Assembly: GCF_000787375.1 (NCBI RefSeq)
Contig: NZ_JRJU01000002.1
Coordinates: 124,001-188,000 of the forward strand
Direction: 5' to 3'
DNA: 64,000 nucleotides
DNA from: Halalkalibacter okhensis
GTDB taxonomy: Bacteria > Bacillota > Bacilli > Bacillales > Bacillaceae_D
Numbering within the stretch: the first letter of the stretch is position 1; every line of letters begins with the position of its first letter. Made by a program: the position numbers and the translations under genes. Positions 63,538-64,000 of the stretch are shown piece by piece. A model generated the notes under the pieces. The model did no database searches, was not told where the DNA came from, and was given only the letters and a program-made list of their open reading frames with translations.

Positions 63538-63924
63538 TTATTCCTTCTTTCTATTCTTACGTTCTTCTAGAATGTCATACAACTCATCAATCTCTTCAGC
63601 GGAAAGTTTATCCTTTTCAAGGAAGTTTAAAACCATTGAATTTAGAGCTCCGTTATAAAATCGATTTAAGAAACTATGACTCTCAACATCGACATAATCA
63701 CTTTCTGCTACATTCGGTGTATAAACAAAAACACGCCCTTCTTTATGATTGCTTAAAGCTCCTTTTTTAATCAAACGTAGTAACATCGTTTGAATCGTTT
63801 TAGGACTCCACTTACTCGTCTCCGATAGCTTTTCAATTACCTCATTAGTATTAATAGACGGATATTTCCATATAACCTTCATTACTTCTAATTCTGCTTC
63901 TGAAATTTGTGGTAGCTTTTTCAT
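63538..63924 (-). CDS. blaI: BlaI/MecI family repressor
   Basis: The 128-aa winged-helix repressor (LPQISEAELEVMKVIWKYPS, WSPKTIQTMLLRLIKKGAL, KEGRVFVYTP) has a helical dimerisation/cleavage tail. I start at ATG 63924, and the longer frame has no ribosome site. It should bind the ACTTAC-type box 16 bp upstream and the paired boxes at 61611-61650. Confidence 0.92.
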   Translation of the reverse strand: MKKLPQISEAELEVMKVIWKYPSINTNEVIEKLSETSKWSPKTIQTMLLRLIKKGALSNHKEGRVFVYTPNVAESDYVDVESHSFLNRFYNGALNSMVLNFLEKDKLSAEEIDELYDILEERKNRKKE

Positions 63925-63939
63925 TTTTTTCACCCTAAC

Positions 63940-63955
63940 ACTTACGATTGTAATA
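63940..63955. promoter_or_regulatory. BlaI-type box upstream of blaI
   Basis: ACTTACGATTGTAATA matches the boxes before the PBP gene in 13 of 16 positions and has the same TTAC-N4-GTAA frame. It overlaps the blaI leader, fitting autoregulation. Confidence 0.7.
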
Positions 63956-64000
63956 TTTATTATAAGGGCCGGGAAAGAAGGCGTCAAACAGAAGTGAAAG

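Overview
The window looks like chromosomal DNA from a low-GC, endospore-forming member of the Bacillaceae, plausibly an alkaliphilic or soil Bacillus relative. The signs are AT-rich sequence, strong GGAGG-type ribosome binding sites with frequent TTG/GTG starts, a spore-coat transglutaminase (Tgl) and a YjcZ-type small protein, UvsE, BlaI/BlaR1 and cre-like sites. No tRNA, rRNA, CRISPR array, prophage or intact insertion sequence was seen.

Layout. 1-1816 is almost gene-free and holds a 52-bp tandem array. 1817-6754 carries a BCCT transporter, a methyltransferase and a GntR-regulated ABC-2 exporter operon with a near-perfect palindromic operator. 7166-11658 is a small N-heterocycle/aromatic-type cluster: amidohydrolase, orphan NMT1/THI5-like binding lipoprotein, Rieske oxygenase and a divergent Lrp/AsnC regulator. 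11930-19162 is a TRAP transporter (DctPQM), two-subunit aconitase X, an FAD oxidoreductase and a divergent LysR regulator. 19488-25680 is a second, TAXI-type TRAP system with a CoA ligase, a hotdog thioesterase and an ACMSD-type amidohydrolase. 26292-34774 is a ribose-type ABC importer with two permeases, a split transketolase, a zinc alcohol dehydrogenase and an SDR. An AraC-type regulator (35085-36701) and an aromatic-type aldehyde dehydrogenase (36735-38213) follow.

The most striking signal is in 19-38 kb. Three minus-strand promoters, ahead of the ACMSD/TAXI/ligase operon, the SDR/ADH/transketolase/ABC operon and the aldehyde dehydrogenase, have the same design: a direct repeat GGTGT-N16-GGTGT of identical 21-bp spacing, a -10 hexamer 20-21 bp further on, and a cre-like element about 65-75 bp after the predicted start. 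I infer one regulon run by the AraC protein encoded in the middle of it, whose receiver-like domain has lost the phospho-acceptor aspartate. The enzymes could form a pathway that clips a two-carbon unit from an imported polyol-like (possibly aryl-polyol) compound and oxidises the aldehyde to an acid for CoA activation. The substrate is inference.

From 38.7 to 51.6 kb come an orphan peptide-binding lipoprotein with an M24 peptidase, an atypical kinase, a NUDIX-glycosyltransferase-HipA-like kinase operon, membrane proteins (one apparently frameshifted), spore genes, an alpha/beta hydrolase and more 52-bp repeats. 51761-56773 is a tryptophan-to-anthranilate kynurenine operon (kynU, kynB, kynA plus an NSS transporter) with a divergent TetR regulator and twin dyads over its promoter. 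56962-58414 has a 9-residue-repeat coiled-coil gene broken by an in-frame stop, and uvsE. 58496-63987 is a beta-lactam response module: blaI-blaR1, and a penicillin-binding protein, a 44-aa membrane protein and a class D beta-lactamase behind paired BlaI-type boxes. Palindromic dispersed repeats (GGGACAGGTTCCTTGTCCC type) recur between genes.
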